DNA from: Peronospora farinosa
Lineage: Eukaryota > Oomycota > Peronosporomycetes > Peronosporales > Peronosporaceae
Length of the DNA stretch: 64,000 nt
Assembly: GCA_947646735.1 (NCBI GenBank)
Contig: CANTFK010000633.1
Span: 62,001-126,000, forward strand
Direction: 5' to 3'
The notes under the pieces were generated by a model that saw only the letters and a list, made by a program, of their open reading frames with translations, searched no databases and was not told the DNA's origin. Shown piece after piece: positions 31,343 through 41,052 of the stretch. Position 1 is the stretch's first letter; each line of letters opens with the position of its first letter. The position numbers and the translations under genes were made by a program.

Positions 31343-32039
31343 ATGAGTCGCCTGCCAAAGGCGTCCATGCAGACCAGCATCAAGCGCACGTGCCGCAATA
31401 ATTCGCAGCCGTCCCGAAGTGCCTCTGTGACAATGCCGACATCTGATGTCAGCCTGTCAGCAGAGTACACTGGTCCATCCCACTTTTGTGCGGATGAAGA
31501 CTTGTCTCTCATTGTTGACTACAATGAGAGCACACCATTGCCATCAACCAAAAGTGGTGATGCGCACAGTGCTCTGATGGGACATTTGTCCCCATCATTT
31601 AAAACACTCAAATTTCAGAAAGCTTCCATGCTTCCTGACAGCGAGGGTCATGCCTCATTGTGTAACGGGCTAAGGATCTTACACTAAAAGGGCGTTGAGG
31701 AAGCGCTCTTAATTAACTCGTAAATATAACTCTGTTTTATTTTTGTTTTAGTTTTAATTCGCAGTAAGTGCGAATATGTTCCCTAGCTCATGGGAACCAC
31801 TCAATATGGAAGTCAATTCATTATTGGCTAATTATTGGGTCTGGCACCCCAATAATAAACCAATAATAAAATGACGCGCAGTATCCGCTAATCAAATACT
31901 GCCCTATGCCAATTATGTAATTATGTATTAATCCTATAACTACTCATGTAATAGGTTGCCCCATTACACATTGTCTGCGCCAACGATCACAGCGACCACA
32001 ACTGAGCGCGCTGCTTCGAAAGAAACAGCCGCGACTTAA
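31343..32039 (+). pseudogene. Plus-strand ORF in the Gypsy-2 3' region, split by a solo LTR
   Basis: From ATG 31343 the plus frame is open to the insertion of LTR-C at 31661. Removing the LTR and one target duplication carries it on in frame to TAA at 32037-32039. The product is about 125 residues, rich in Ser, Thr and acidic residues, with no known domain. Position and orientation correspond to the first part of the antisense ORF of Gypsy-1, but the residues are not clearly similar. Confidence 0.4.
31661..31968 (+). repeat. Solo LTR-C with target duplication
   Basis: 308 bp, TGTAACGGGC to CCCATTACA, flanked by CATTG at 31656-31660 and 31969-31973. A third LTR family with a single copy here. 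It interrupts the plus-strand frame of the Gypsy-2 relic. Confidence 0.85.
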
Positions 32040-32315
32040 CAGCAGGTCGGCGATTCAAATTGACCACCTCTGTCAACCCTACATCTGATGTCTTGACAAT
32101 CCATAATGGAGAGTCAGACTCAGGCGAGGGTGATCAAAAGCCCCTTCGACTTCAAAGTCGGCCTCACTAGCACGCCGTCGCGAGGGCGGCTACGTGAGTG
32201 ACGGTTTGCCAGATATGACACCGTCATCTGAGTGGCCACGCTGGAGTGTAAATAGTGCGACGCATTAATGGCGCGCCACTATTGACGCTAATAAACGTTT
32301 TAGCGTCTTTCCATC

Positions 32316-32600
32316 ATGGAAACGGAAGGGCGAAGCACGTGGTCGTTCTTTCCCTATCCCCGTCGTGTTGCGTTCAATGAAACGACCAACAAATACGAGG
32401 CAAATTTCCTGCGCCGTGTTTCACCGCATGTAGATGCAGTGAAACTGCTGTCTCAGCGAATCTGCTTTGATATGACGCGTGCGAGGGAGATATTGGGTGA
32501 TAACATTTCCCAACTCCTTCTCGCTACGCTGCCCCTGCTAACCCATCAGGATCTAGAAGAGCGAATGCAGCTGATGCTTCTGCTCTTAAGCAGCCACTAG
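32316..32600 (+). pseudogene. Second plus-strand ORF of the Gypsy-2 3' region
   Basis: 94 codons from ATG 32316. The frame ends about where the antisense chromodomain starts (32586). A continuation exists in shifted frame (ALKQPLAEALRRATIQSN). Later on the plus strand, near 32830-32890, VAAEIAALKREWLILRVK could be a coiled coil, placed like the zipper of the Gypsy-1 antisense ORF. Function unknown. Confidence 0.35.
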
Positions 32601-32882
32601 CCGAGGCACTTCGACGCGCAACGATTCAATCGAATCGTAAGGGTCGAAACTCTTCGGATATCCTTTCCACTGGACAAGGATATGGAACTTTTGATTCACA
32701 TAGTGGTGGGTCAACAACCTTCCAACAAGGAAGCGTGTGTTCCCACCCGCATCCACCAACATAGGTGGCACATTAGAGGAGCGGCGATTACGCCCAACTA
32801 CTCGCGACTGCCTATCCTGTTGTCGTTCAGTCGCAGCGGAGATTGCTGCGCTGAAGAGAGAGTGGCTGATCCTTCGAGTCAA
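32586..32882 (-). pseudogene. Gypsy-2 chromodomain
   Basis: The minus frame holds NTRFLVGRLLTHHYV and FHILVQWKGYPKSFDPYDSI, the chromodomain at the C-terminus of chromovirus integrase. The frame is open for 98 codons and ends where the plus-strand ORF ends. Confidence 0.8.
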
Positions 32883-33099
32883 GTCTCGCGACTGACTTCG
32901 GATCTACGGTGTGTGAATACGAGAGATCGTCAGGGGTAACACCACCTGAAGGCCCGTTTGGACATACACGAGCGACTGGTGATGAGAGACCCGCGTCCAA
33001 CGCGGAGTCCTCCTCGATCACCCAGTATTCCGTCGTCGGTCTCGTCTACGGAAAGTTGTTCACCTTCCCCGTCGCCTGATCGGCAACGACTCTCGACTC

Positions 33100-34304
33100 A
33101 CAGTCGATATCAATCGATCTTGTTAGACTGATGCGGATATGTGACCTCTTGTGGACCTACATACCGTTTCAGACGACCCACGTAAAATACGGGGTACGCC
33201 TTCATATACGGTGAAAGAGTGATGATATAATTTAGGTCTCCAACCTCCTCGACAACCGCAAAGGGCCCAATAAATCGGGGCAATAGCTTAGTAGTACCAC
33301 CAGGTAGTACAGAAATTGTATTTTAAGGTAGGATAGTAGTACTTTATAGCACTTTGTCCCCAACACTCAAGTGTTCATTGTTTTTGCGACCATGTCGGTC
33401 CGCATATTGAACCTGTTTGTTCTGTACCCTTGCCATAGCATCACGGACTCAACGTGTGATAGCTAATCGCTCCTCCATCAAGCGCTGAGCTTCGCTCACG
33501 CTTCTAGCATCCAGCTCGCCTATGGCTTCTCCGAGAGATCGGTCATGGGTCGACGCTGTTGATATTACTATAGTGTCATCGTCAAGGTGCACAGGCAATA
33601 TTTGACATGCCTCCTCTGTGATACCGATAATTGACGTGACCACTACTAAATTAGCAGTGTCACTAAGGCAATTTTGACACTCTTTGGCATTCGCACCGAG
33701 CGAAGTGAGGGGCCCTCCCCCACTAAGACTCGGGCTGCGTACAAACGCGACTGACGTTCGAGGATGACGCAGTTTAATAATTTAAAACGGTGTTTCAACC
33801 GTACTGGCGTGTACACTGTTAATAATAGCGAGATCCACGAATGGCAATTTCTTACCTTAATTATTTAGAGTCGCTACAGTACGCAACAACTCGATTGGCA
33901 CGTTCTGTTTGGCCATCGGTCTGGGGATGGTCAGCGGTTGACATGTGGAGCTTGCTACCCAGCAGCTCAAACACATTTCGCCAAAAACCCGACGTAAAAC
34001 GCGGATCCCGATCCGATACTATGGACTCGGGCATCCCGTGTAGTCGGTACACGTGATCCAGAAACAAGAGGGCAGCCTCTTTTCCTGAGATCTTGGTGCT
34101 ACATGGTGCTAAATGCACCATCTTGCTAAGTCGGTCTACAAAGCCAACGAGCCCCGTCCTGCCTTTATGTTCAGGCGTTAAGCCAAACATGAGTTCCAAA
34201 CTCCAACAATCCGTTGGAAACGGCAGTGGTTTCAATGGCGCACTGTTCGAAGGTGCAGGCTTTATGCGCTGACACTCTTCGCAAGAGCGAATATAATTGG
34301 CCAC
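33100..34304 (-). pseudogene. Gypsy-2 integrase
   Basis: 33861-34304 reads the zinc-region end CEECQRIKPAPSNSAPL and the core GLVGFVDRLSKMVHL, VSDRDPRFTSGFWRNVFELL and [17 protein letters not shown]. The first catalytic aspartate of the family (normally in a DFV/DFI segment) reads E in WSLELMFGL. 33449-33643 and about 33130-33190 (VGRLKRYVGPQEVTYPHQ) give the C-terminal domain in other frames. Confidence 0.85.
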
Positions 34305-34507
34305 CCATCGTTATAGGTGGGGCCACCAAAATTCCTCTGACACTCGTAAGAATGTCTTTTCACGGCCCAGATGCCCACTAGATGGCGCATCATGGCACTC
34401 GTGAAGTATCATCAGCTTGAGATCTGTGTCATGAGGGACATAGATTCTCAAGGGATCACAGAGAGACAGTTGATGCCATAACAGGCCATCACTGTAACTA
34501 AAGCGAT

Positions 34508-35233
34508 TTAACTTCGCTTGAGGTGCGACGGAAGGGTAACCTTTCGTCCACCAAAATGATCAAACAGCAGGCGACAATTTTCGTCCTGACTGTAACGCTC
34601 CTTTATATCGGTGGTCATTGAGCTCGTCACATGGTACGCTTTTACGGCTGCCAATGTCGACGACTCAACTTGTGCTTTCTCACGAGACACACTTTCCTGG
34701 TGCCTTGCCTCGAAGTATGGTCTGCGCGATAACGCGTCAGCCAAGACATTCGACTTACCCGGCTTATATTCAACCCTGAAATTAAATTCAGAGAAGAATG
34801 TTAGCCATCTCGCCATCCTATCCGAGAGGTGCGGTGAATTGATAGCGGTACGCAGTGATGCGTGATCCGTATAAACCACAAAGGGTTCGGTGTCTAAGAG
34901 GTGCACACGAAACTTACAAGAGCATACTTAATTGAAAGTAGCTCCTTGTCATGCACAGGGTAATTCAGCTCGGCAGCTTTTAAAAGCCGAGACTGATACG
35001 AAATGACACGTTTAATGCCGCTGTCATCTTTCTGCATGAGCGCGCTGCCGATTGCAAAATTGCTTGCATCGCAGACGACGCTAAAGGGCTTATCCGCGTC
35101 TGGCAATGCCAAGACCGGTGCCTCTACAAGAGATTGCTTCACTGAAGTGAACGCATCTTCTTGTTCCTTTGACCAAGTCCACTATGTATCCTTTTTTGAA
35201 AGGTCAGACAATGGTTTAGTCTGCTCCGCATAA
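34508..35233 (-). pseudogene. Gypsy-2 RNase H
   Basis: 34894-35142 carries FSVVCDASNFAIGSALMQ and NYPVHDKELLSIKYALV; 34508-34906 goes on with FVVYTDHASLRTAINSPHL and EYKPGKSNVLADALSRRP. One frameshift near 34900 separates them. Confidence 0.85.
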
Positions 35234-35690
35234 TTCTTGCTGTACTTATGCAAGTAATTAGCGAGCCCAAGGAATTGGCGCAGATCCTTCACTGACGTGG
35301 GACTGGCCATTCCTTTACAGCCTTTACCTTTTCTGGTTCTGCTCGTACACCATGTGCACCTACGATGCAGCCCAGTGCAGGTATCTCGGGGACCCCTATT
35401 ACGCACTTTTGCAAGTTCACGTATAATTGGGCGTCACCCAGAGTTAGCAACACAGCGTCTAAATGACGCTTGTGCGACTCTATTGCGCTCAGACCGTCCT
35501 CCGCCCTACTATGCACGAATACATCGTCAAAGTAATGGGGCGCGTCTTGACTCGCTTGTCGAAGAACTCTTCGATGTAATCGACTTTTTCCTTCGGCAAC
35601 GGACATTGCCTGATCGCACAATACTTGATGCCAGGATCCAAGTCAATCTCGTGCCTGAATCCCCTATCGGCCGGTAGGCGGCTCAGCACT
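35234..35690 (-). pseudogene. Gypsy-2 reverse transcriptase with internal deletion
   Basis: The RT start (RHEIDLDPGIKYC ... DYIEEFFDKR) is joined directly to HYFDDVFVHSRAEDGLS. Compared with 14519-14880 about 360 bp are missing, covering the fingers and the first catalytic aspartate. The join also shifts the frame. Confidence 0.85.
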
Positions 35691-36726
35691 TCTGCTGGAA
35701 ACACATCACACGTCATCTCCGAAAGATTTACTATCTCCTCGGCAGATGGCAAGACAAGTTGGAGCACCTCAACTGAGGATGCATCCGGCATTTTGTCTTC
35801 GACGGCCTCGAACAACTCGTTCGTAGGTTCGTCCTCTTGGACCGAGCCTGATCCAAGGGTCACTCGTTTCGACGTTCCCTTGATCGTCTTGATACGTCTG
35901 ATGCTCGCTGCTCGAGTCACCACGACCTTTGACCTGGAAGAAGGTGTCGTTGCTGCTATATCCAACGCACTCCTTCCAACCGCACCAGGCTTATGGCTCT
36001 GTGCCGGTTCTTGTGGTGCTTGACTTCCTGTCCGCCCACCATCAACTGCCACAGGCTCTCGGCTCTGTGCAGGACTATTGGACGCATGACTACTTGTCAT
36101 CGTCCCATTCACTACACCAGTCTCCTCTAGCCGGGTAGGAATTTGTGTCACCTGGCTTTCTGCCAGATCACTTCCAACTACACCACTCCTTTAGAGCTGG
36201 GTAGTTCCTGGTGCCGATTGACATACCGTCATCGCACCCTCGACTGTTTTGGACACATCATCAGCCACATAAACCTCTCGCAGGTGCACATCCTTTCCCG
36301 TGTCTTGCGTAGAGTTAGCGACTGTGCGTGTACGCCATTCTATCCATGGTTGGTGTTTAGCCAACCAAGGCATGCCTAGGATGAGGTCATACGGACTCTC
36401 CATACCTAGCACTGTGAACTTCTCTTTACAAGAGAAGTCACTGAAACTGAAGGCGAGTTCAACTCGAACTCCCTCCGATTTAACGAGCGCGCCGTTCGCT
36501 AAATGAACGATCGCCTCTTCTCGCTTGCCATCCTGGCAAAGCGACTCATATAATTCGCCGGACTCTTTTTCAGAGCCGCAAGTTTCACAAAATTCTGTGA
36601 TGCACCCCAATCAACGAGAAGGGTCATCACTTGGTCATTGCCTCGTACTCGAGCGCTATAGACCAAAAGGGTTGAGGTCCGACCTTTCGGAACCTCAGGG
36701 ACTATGCTACCCATTTGTTCGATCAC
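35691..36726 (-). pseudogene. Gypsy-2 protease and Pol spacer
   Basis: 36499-36726 contains LLVDWGASQNFV, the protease active site with W in place of the usual S/T after D (D-W-G-A), and 36191-36610 continues with KFTVLGMESPYDLILGMPWL. 35489-36151 is the spacer (MTQIPTRLEETGVVNGT ...) and RT start. The frames overlap with shifts. Confidence 0.8.
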
Positions 36727-36733
36727 TCTGAAC

Positions 36734-37470
36734 TCAGAGTCCGCGACAGTAGGGCATCCCGCCCCTACTGCGCTCCCGCATTTCCCGACTTATCGGGGGT
36801 CGAATCTGAACCCGTGCGACGTGCACGGTTCTTGAACCTGGGAGACTCTTGCTGGGTGTCTTACCACCAGCAGCAAGTCTGGCATAGCAGCGAGCCATTA
36901 TATGGCCGCGCTTGCCGCACTTGTAGCAGACCACGTCTGCATTGCTTAACTCCATTGGAGTGGCATCCGACCTCATGGCCGACGGCCTGTAATAGGCTGT
37001 CGCCGAGGCGCTGTTGTAGGATTGTACTCAACTAAGGCAATGTCAATCGCCTCTTCCATCGTCGCTGGCACCTTTTTAAAAAGGGCCTGACGCGATGGGC
37101 CGTGCCTAAGTCCATTCATGAACGTGGCCACCTTGATACGTTCCGGTATCGGTTCCTCATTATTGGACGCCGACAACGAACGCATCTCCTGCACAAATTC
37201 TTGCAAAGATCGTTTCGCCTGTCGTGCTCCAAAGAAGCGCGCCATAAGCAACACTTCGTTGTTAGGCGGCTGATACATGGCGCGAATATTTGTTTTAAAG
37301 ATCATCCATGCTGGAAACGCATCAGCATTTGCCATCAGCGCATAGTATGCCCACTCTGACGCTTTGCCACGCAAGTTGGACATGGCATACGACACCATCG
37401 TGGCGTCGTCTTCGATGAGCTGCGCCATACCGCATTGCTCCACGGCTAGAAGCCAGTGGATAATCGTATG
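36734..37470 (-). pseudogene. Gypsy-2 Gag with zinc knuckle
   Basis: 36973-37443 reads the Gag core (VSYAMSNLRGKASEWAYYAL, AMYQPPNNEVLLMARFFGA, LQEFVQEMRSLS) and can be followed upstream to HTIIHWLLAV near 37466. 36734-36976 gives VCYKCGKRGHIMARC, a complete CX2CX4HX4C knuckle. The N-terminal coiled coil is cut off where the LTR-A fragment begins. Confidence 0.85.
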
Positions 37471-37481
37471 TTATGCATTAA

Positions 37482-37991
37482 AATGTTATGAATAGTCCTA
37501 CTCTAAGTACACTACACTAGATTAATTACTATAATAGTAACTATAATATGCAGACTTTGCTATTGGACGACGTATCGTCTAAACATCTGTGTATGATGTA
37601 CTTAGTACAGCGTTATCGATTATCGAATCCTAATCGATAAGATACGGTGATATTTCACCAGGCTTGCCCTTCCAATTGGATTGGTACGTATTTTAACGGC
37701 GACGCACCTAGTACACGGATGCACAGTTCAAACCCACCTCCATTATACTTGAGGATTTGTCGGCCGTGGGTATCGAACCCGTGACCTCCCGGTCCCGTAG
37801 TGAGTGGTAAACTAGTACACCGCGGGGTCGGTAATCGATGAGATACGGTAGTACCAAATACCGTATCTTTAACGCTCATACTTAATACCTCCTTTATAGA
37901 GAAGTATCAAGAATACATTATATGCAATAAAGGGAAACTTTAACCGTAAACTTTCGGAATGATGTTACAACCGTCGTGTAACCTCGTTACA
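37482..37991 (-). repeat. Truncated LTR-A with nested SINE
   Basis: Matches LTR-A from TTATGAATAGTCCTACTC to its end CGTTACA, corresponding to about 3566-3872, but holds a 184-bp insertion. The first 330 bp of LTR-A are missing and the left flank is Gypsy-2 Gag. Confidence 0.85.
37649..37832 (-). mobile_element. tRNA-derived SINE
   Basis: 184 bp present here but absent from the LTR-A copies at 3235 and 9908. On the minus strand it begins with a tRNA-like head: a partial A box (CTAGTTTACCAC) and a perfect B box GGTTCGATACC, 30-40 bp apart, then an unrelated tail. A 17-bp duplication with one mismatch flanks it (37632-37648 and 37833-37849). A pol III transcript copied by a LINE explains this structure. 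Confidence 0.85.
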
Positions 37992-38218
37992 TACGTAATA
38001 CAGTATTGTGCGTGTACCCTGTATTTATACCTGCAAATACTTCGGCATGCTCTAATTACACACAAAAATTCCCTGTATCGACCGTCACAAAACCGGCAAA
38101 CTACTTTCAAGTTTGTTTGCGCAAAATGGTATCGCAAGGTAAACACTATATCGAAACTGCTTTAGTCACTGACTGATGACTGAATCTTCATGCAGCACTA
38201 TAACGCTTAGAAAAGAAT

Positions 38219-39534
38219 TTATCCCTTTTTGAAAAACACTTTTTCAGTATTTTCATGGACGCTGATCGCAATATCTTCTTGAGGTTCACCACGAATGCCG
38301 CTGATTATTTCCAGCACCTGACTGCACAACAACACCATTTAGTATACCGATCGTAATATTTACCTTACGAGTCGACTGCACGACGCAAAAGTAGACGCTT
38401 AACTTACACGAGTGTGCAAGGCTCGTTACGTCCTTTGACGAGACAATCGGGTGTGTACTTTTCAGCTTTCTTGCTCTGCCACAGTGTTTTCACGTGGCAA
38501 TGACCAGCATGCGTTGCACGAATATCGCACCAAGGAGCATCTGTCAGAAAATGATGCCCATAGAATAAAGTCAAGACAATATAACCGCACTCCTTGCAAT
38601 CAGTTAAGATCAGCGTACCGGTCTCAATCATTAGCCGTTCAAGCGGAATTTCCTTGACGCAGTCTAAATTCTCCTCAGTCTTCAAGGAGCAGCCATTCAC
38701 TCCTGTTCAACCCTCAGACGTCAGTAACTAAGCCACTAGTGCTACACCTCTCCCCAGCAATTTGTGCTCACCAATGTACAGTCCGAGTTCCACCAATTTG
38801 AGCATCTCATCCTTTTCACCCGTGAAAGAATGCACGACACCATTCGAGAATCTTGATCGATTCTTCGAAATCATATCTACAAAACTCATCAGAACGCACA
38901 AGAACGACTTAGTGCAGTTACACCCTTACTTCTTAGGCAATTATGTATCTACACACCGTAGAAATCTCCTCCCGTATTCCGATTGTGAAGAAACAAAGGC
39001 AACTTGGTCCGCTCTGCTAGCTGAAATTGCTTCTCAAAGTACTTGAGCTGTGTTTGTTTGTCACAGAACTCGAGTCTATCGTAGTCTAGACCACACTCCC
39101 CAATAGCCACCACTTTTCCATCGTGTTTGCCTTGTTCACATAAAGCCAATAGCGCTGCAAAATACGCGTTTGGGTCTGCCTCAAACTCGCTACAACGTGT
39201 CGGATGCACTCCCACAGTCGAGAAAAGCTTTGGCAAAGCATCACCTTCATTATCTTTTGTCAGCTGCAATGCTTTACGACTTTCTTCGAGGTTTCCACCC
39301 GTCACAATAATCTTCTCGACGCCGAAAGCTTTGGCTCGAGTCAGAATTGTGGTCAGATCGAACTGGATTATAGTGGTATAACAGCCATATTAGAGCGTAA
39401 ACTGTAGTATGAAGATAGATAAGACGTTGGCAATGTACCTCGTGCTTTTGTTTCCCACGATAAAGACCCGTAAAGACCGGATCTGTGAGATTGGCACCAA
39501 TGTCGACCATCTTGAGCGTCATTTTACGCAGCAT
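38219..39534 (-). CDS. TATDN1: TatD-like metal-dependent deoxyribonuclease
   Basis: Six exons from right to left: 39439-39534, 38957-39362, 38772-38876, 38619-38702, 38408-38540, 38219-38321; 308 aa. TatD nucleases are TIM-barrel 3'-5' exonucleases with a role in DNA fragmentation and repair. Visible motifs: [94 protein letters not shown] and the end [10 protein letters not shown]. The metal-binding E, H, H and D are present. All five introns are 69-86 bp, GT-AG and in frame. A start at MTLKM, four residues inside, is also possible. The gene is divergent from the HTH gene, with 188 bp between the starts. Confidence 0.9.
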
Positions 39535-39722
39535 GCAAGGGGATTAAGTACGCTCTTGGGCTTGCTAAGTTCGGTATGCAGTACTTCATCCTAAGGTTCG
39601 CACTGGATCTCGGTAAGTTCGTTCTCCGTTTGAAGTGTATCTTCAACTTCAAAAGCGCGGGAAAAAGAAACAACTCTTTGAGTTGCCGCGTTAATTGACA
39701 AGCTACAGAAGAAATCAAATCA
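39535..39722. promoter_or_regulatory. Shared upstream region of TatD-like and HTH genes
   Basis: Only 188 bp separate two divergent starts, so the promoters must overlap. No clear TATA or oomycete initiator was found. Co-regulation is possible but not shown. Confidence 0.4.
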
Positions 39723-40844
39723 ATGGCGAAAGGTATTTGGATCTCGGATGAAGAACGCGTCAAGATTCTTCAGATGCGCAAGGACGGGGTGCCAGTCTCT
39801 ACAATTGCCAAGAGAACGGAACGCAGCACCAATTTCATCTACCGGATCTTGAAGAAAGCCAACGGTCCAGCGCAGATCAAAACAAAGCACAAGACTTTCA
39901 ACACTTCAGCAATCAATGGGCCTTCTGCTTCAATTGCTGCTGCAGAGCGCAACGATAAACGTGATCAACTGTCGGGAGATCTCACCGACTCCAATCCAGC
40001 GTTTCTATGCGCTGTCGAAGGCATGGAAGTGTCATCTTATGAGCCAATTCCAATGCCAAGATCAGTGAAAAGCTTTGAACAACGTTACAATCAAGTGCAA
40101 CAATCGCGACTAGAAAGTGTGGACGTCAACGTTGGCTTTGCTAATGCGCCAGTTGTCTCTGATCCTGTTAAACCTCAAAGTGTTGAGGCAACGGACGAGT
40201 TTTGGCTGTTGACAGATACGACGTCATCTAGTCGTACATTGAGTTCATCCTTGGATACTTCCAAACGCAACCAAGAGCAGAGACAATTGTCTCTACAACC
40301 GCTGAAAAGGCAAAAGACTTCAGCTGCAACAGCTCAAAATCCGGATGAGAAAAACACCCAAACAACTTGTACACCGACATCTTCATCGTTGCTTGCGGGC
40401 CTCCAGCTCCAATGCTCTCATACAGCAAAAAACATGACTGCGGACTCTATTGATGGACTCAGTGAGCTTCTCAAACGGATTCAAAACGAAATTCGACGAC
40501 TGGAAGGATCAGCCCAATCTGATGTGTATGATGCTCAGCTGCTACAGTTGCTTGTCAAATTTTACGCAGAGATATTATTTATGCAGCTTCAAAAAACTCT
40601 CTCTGATGCTGAGGCTAGTAAGCGTAGCAGGGATGCAGATACCGACGGTAACGAAACAAGTCGATTGCTCCGCGAGAAACTGGCGAAAGAAATCGCCCTC
40701 TTAAACGTCCAGGCAGACCGCGAAACACTGGAGCTGGAGCGTGAGCGAATCCGACACAAAACGACGTCGATGATTTGTCGCAAAACTCTACTGGATGCCA
40801 ACACGCCTCAAACCGATGTGGACCAACTCTTCTCTTACCAGTAA
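39723..40844 (+). CDS. HTH / coiled-coil protein of unknown function
   Basis: Single-exon frame, 373 aa. Residues 5-48 (ISDEERVKILQMRKDGVPVS, then TIAKRTERSTNFIYRILKKA) look like a homeodomain-like helix-turn-helix of the resolvase/transposase type. A long Ser/Thr/Gln-rich middle follows. Residues 250-350 (LSELLKRIQNEIRRLEGSA, then REKLAKEIALLNVQADRETL) form a probable coiled coil. Such an order fits a DNA-binding protein that dimerises; it may have come from a mobile element long ago. I do not recognise a named family. The start ATG is right after an in-frame stop region and gives the HTH at the N-terminus. Confidence 0.75.
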   Translation: MAKGIWISDEERVKILQMRKDGVPVSTIAKRTERSTNFIYRILKKANGPAQIKTKHKTFNTSAINGPSASIAAAERNDKRDQLSGDLTDSNPAFLCAVEGMEVSSYEPIPMPRSVKSFEQRYNQVQQSRLESVDVNVGFANAPVVSDPVKPQSVEATDEFWLLTDTTSSSRTLSSSLDTSKRNQEQRQLSLQPLKRQKTSAATAQNPDEKNTQTTCTPTSSSLLAGLQLQCSHTAKNMTADSIDGLSELLKRIQNEIRRLEGSAQSDVYDAQLLQLLVKFYAEILFMQLQKTLSDAEASKRSRDADTDGNETSRLLREKLAKEIALLNVQADRETLELERERIRHKTTSMICRKTLLDANTPQTDVDQLFSYQ

Positions 40845-41052
40845 GCCTCAACTTTGCCAGTTTTGCTCGCTCTTTCAGCGATCTTTTCGTGTAGCGTCAG
40901 ACCGCTAGTCGAACACCATCCACGTTTCCGTCCCTCTGTGTTACCATTTTAATGCGTTTTTATCGATTGGCTAGATTGCACTCCACACGTTGCCGATTTT
41001 TTCCTTGTTACTTCTTCCAGCTGCTGGCTTGTATGCGATTTATTCTGCCTCG

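Larger units (their letters stand above)
30944..37470 (-). mobile_element. Gypsy-2 LTR retrotransposon, minus-strand relic
   Basis: LTR-B fragment, 3' region with plus-strand frames, chromodomain, integrase, RNase H, truncated RT, protease, zinc knuckle and Gag, in this order from left to right, all pol parts on the minus strand. It belongs to the same family as the plus-strand copy at 11046-15460. RT has a large deletion, several frameshifts are present, and the right end is joined to LTR-A instead of LTR-B. It is dead. Confidence 0.85.

Noticed and set aside
37760..37832. A genuine tRNA gene
   Set aside because: The B box is perfect, but the acceptor stem, A box and anticodon arm do not fold properly, and the unit has a tail and target duplication, so it is a SINE.
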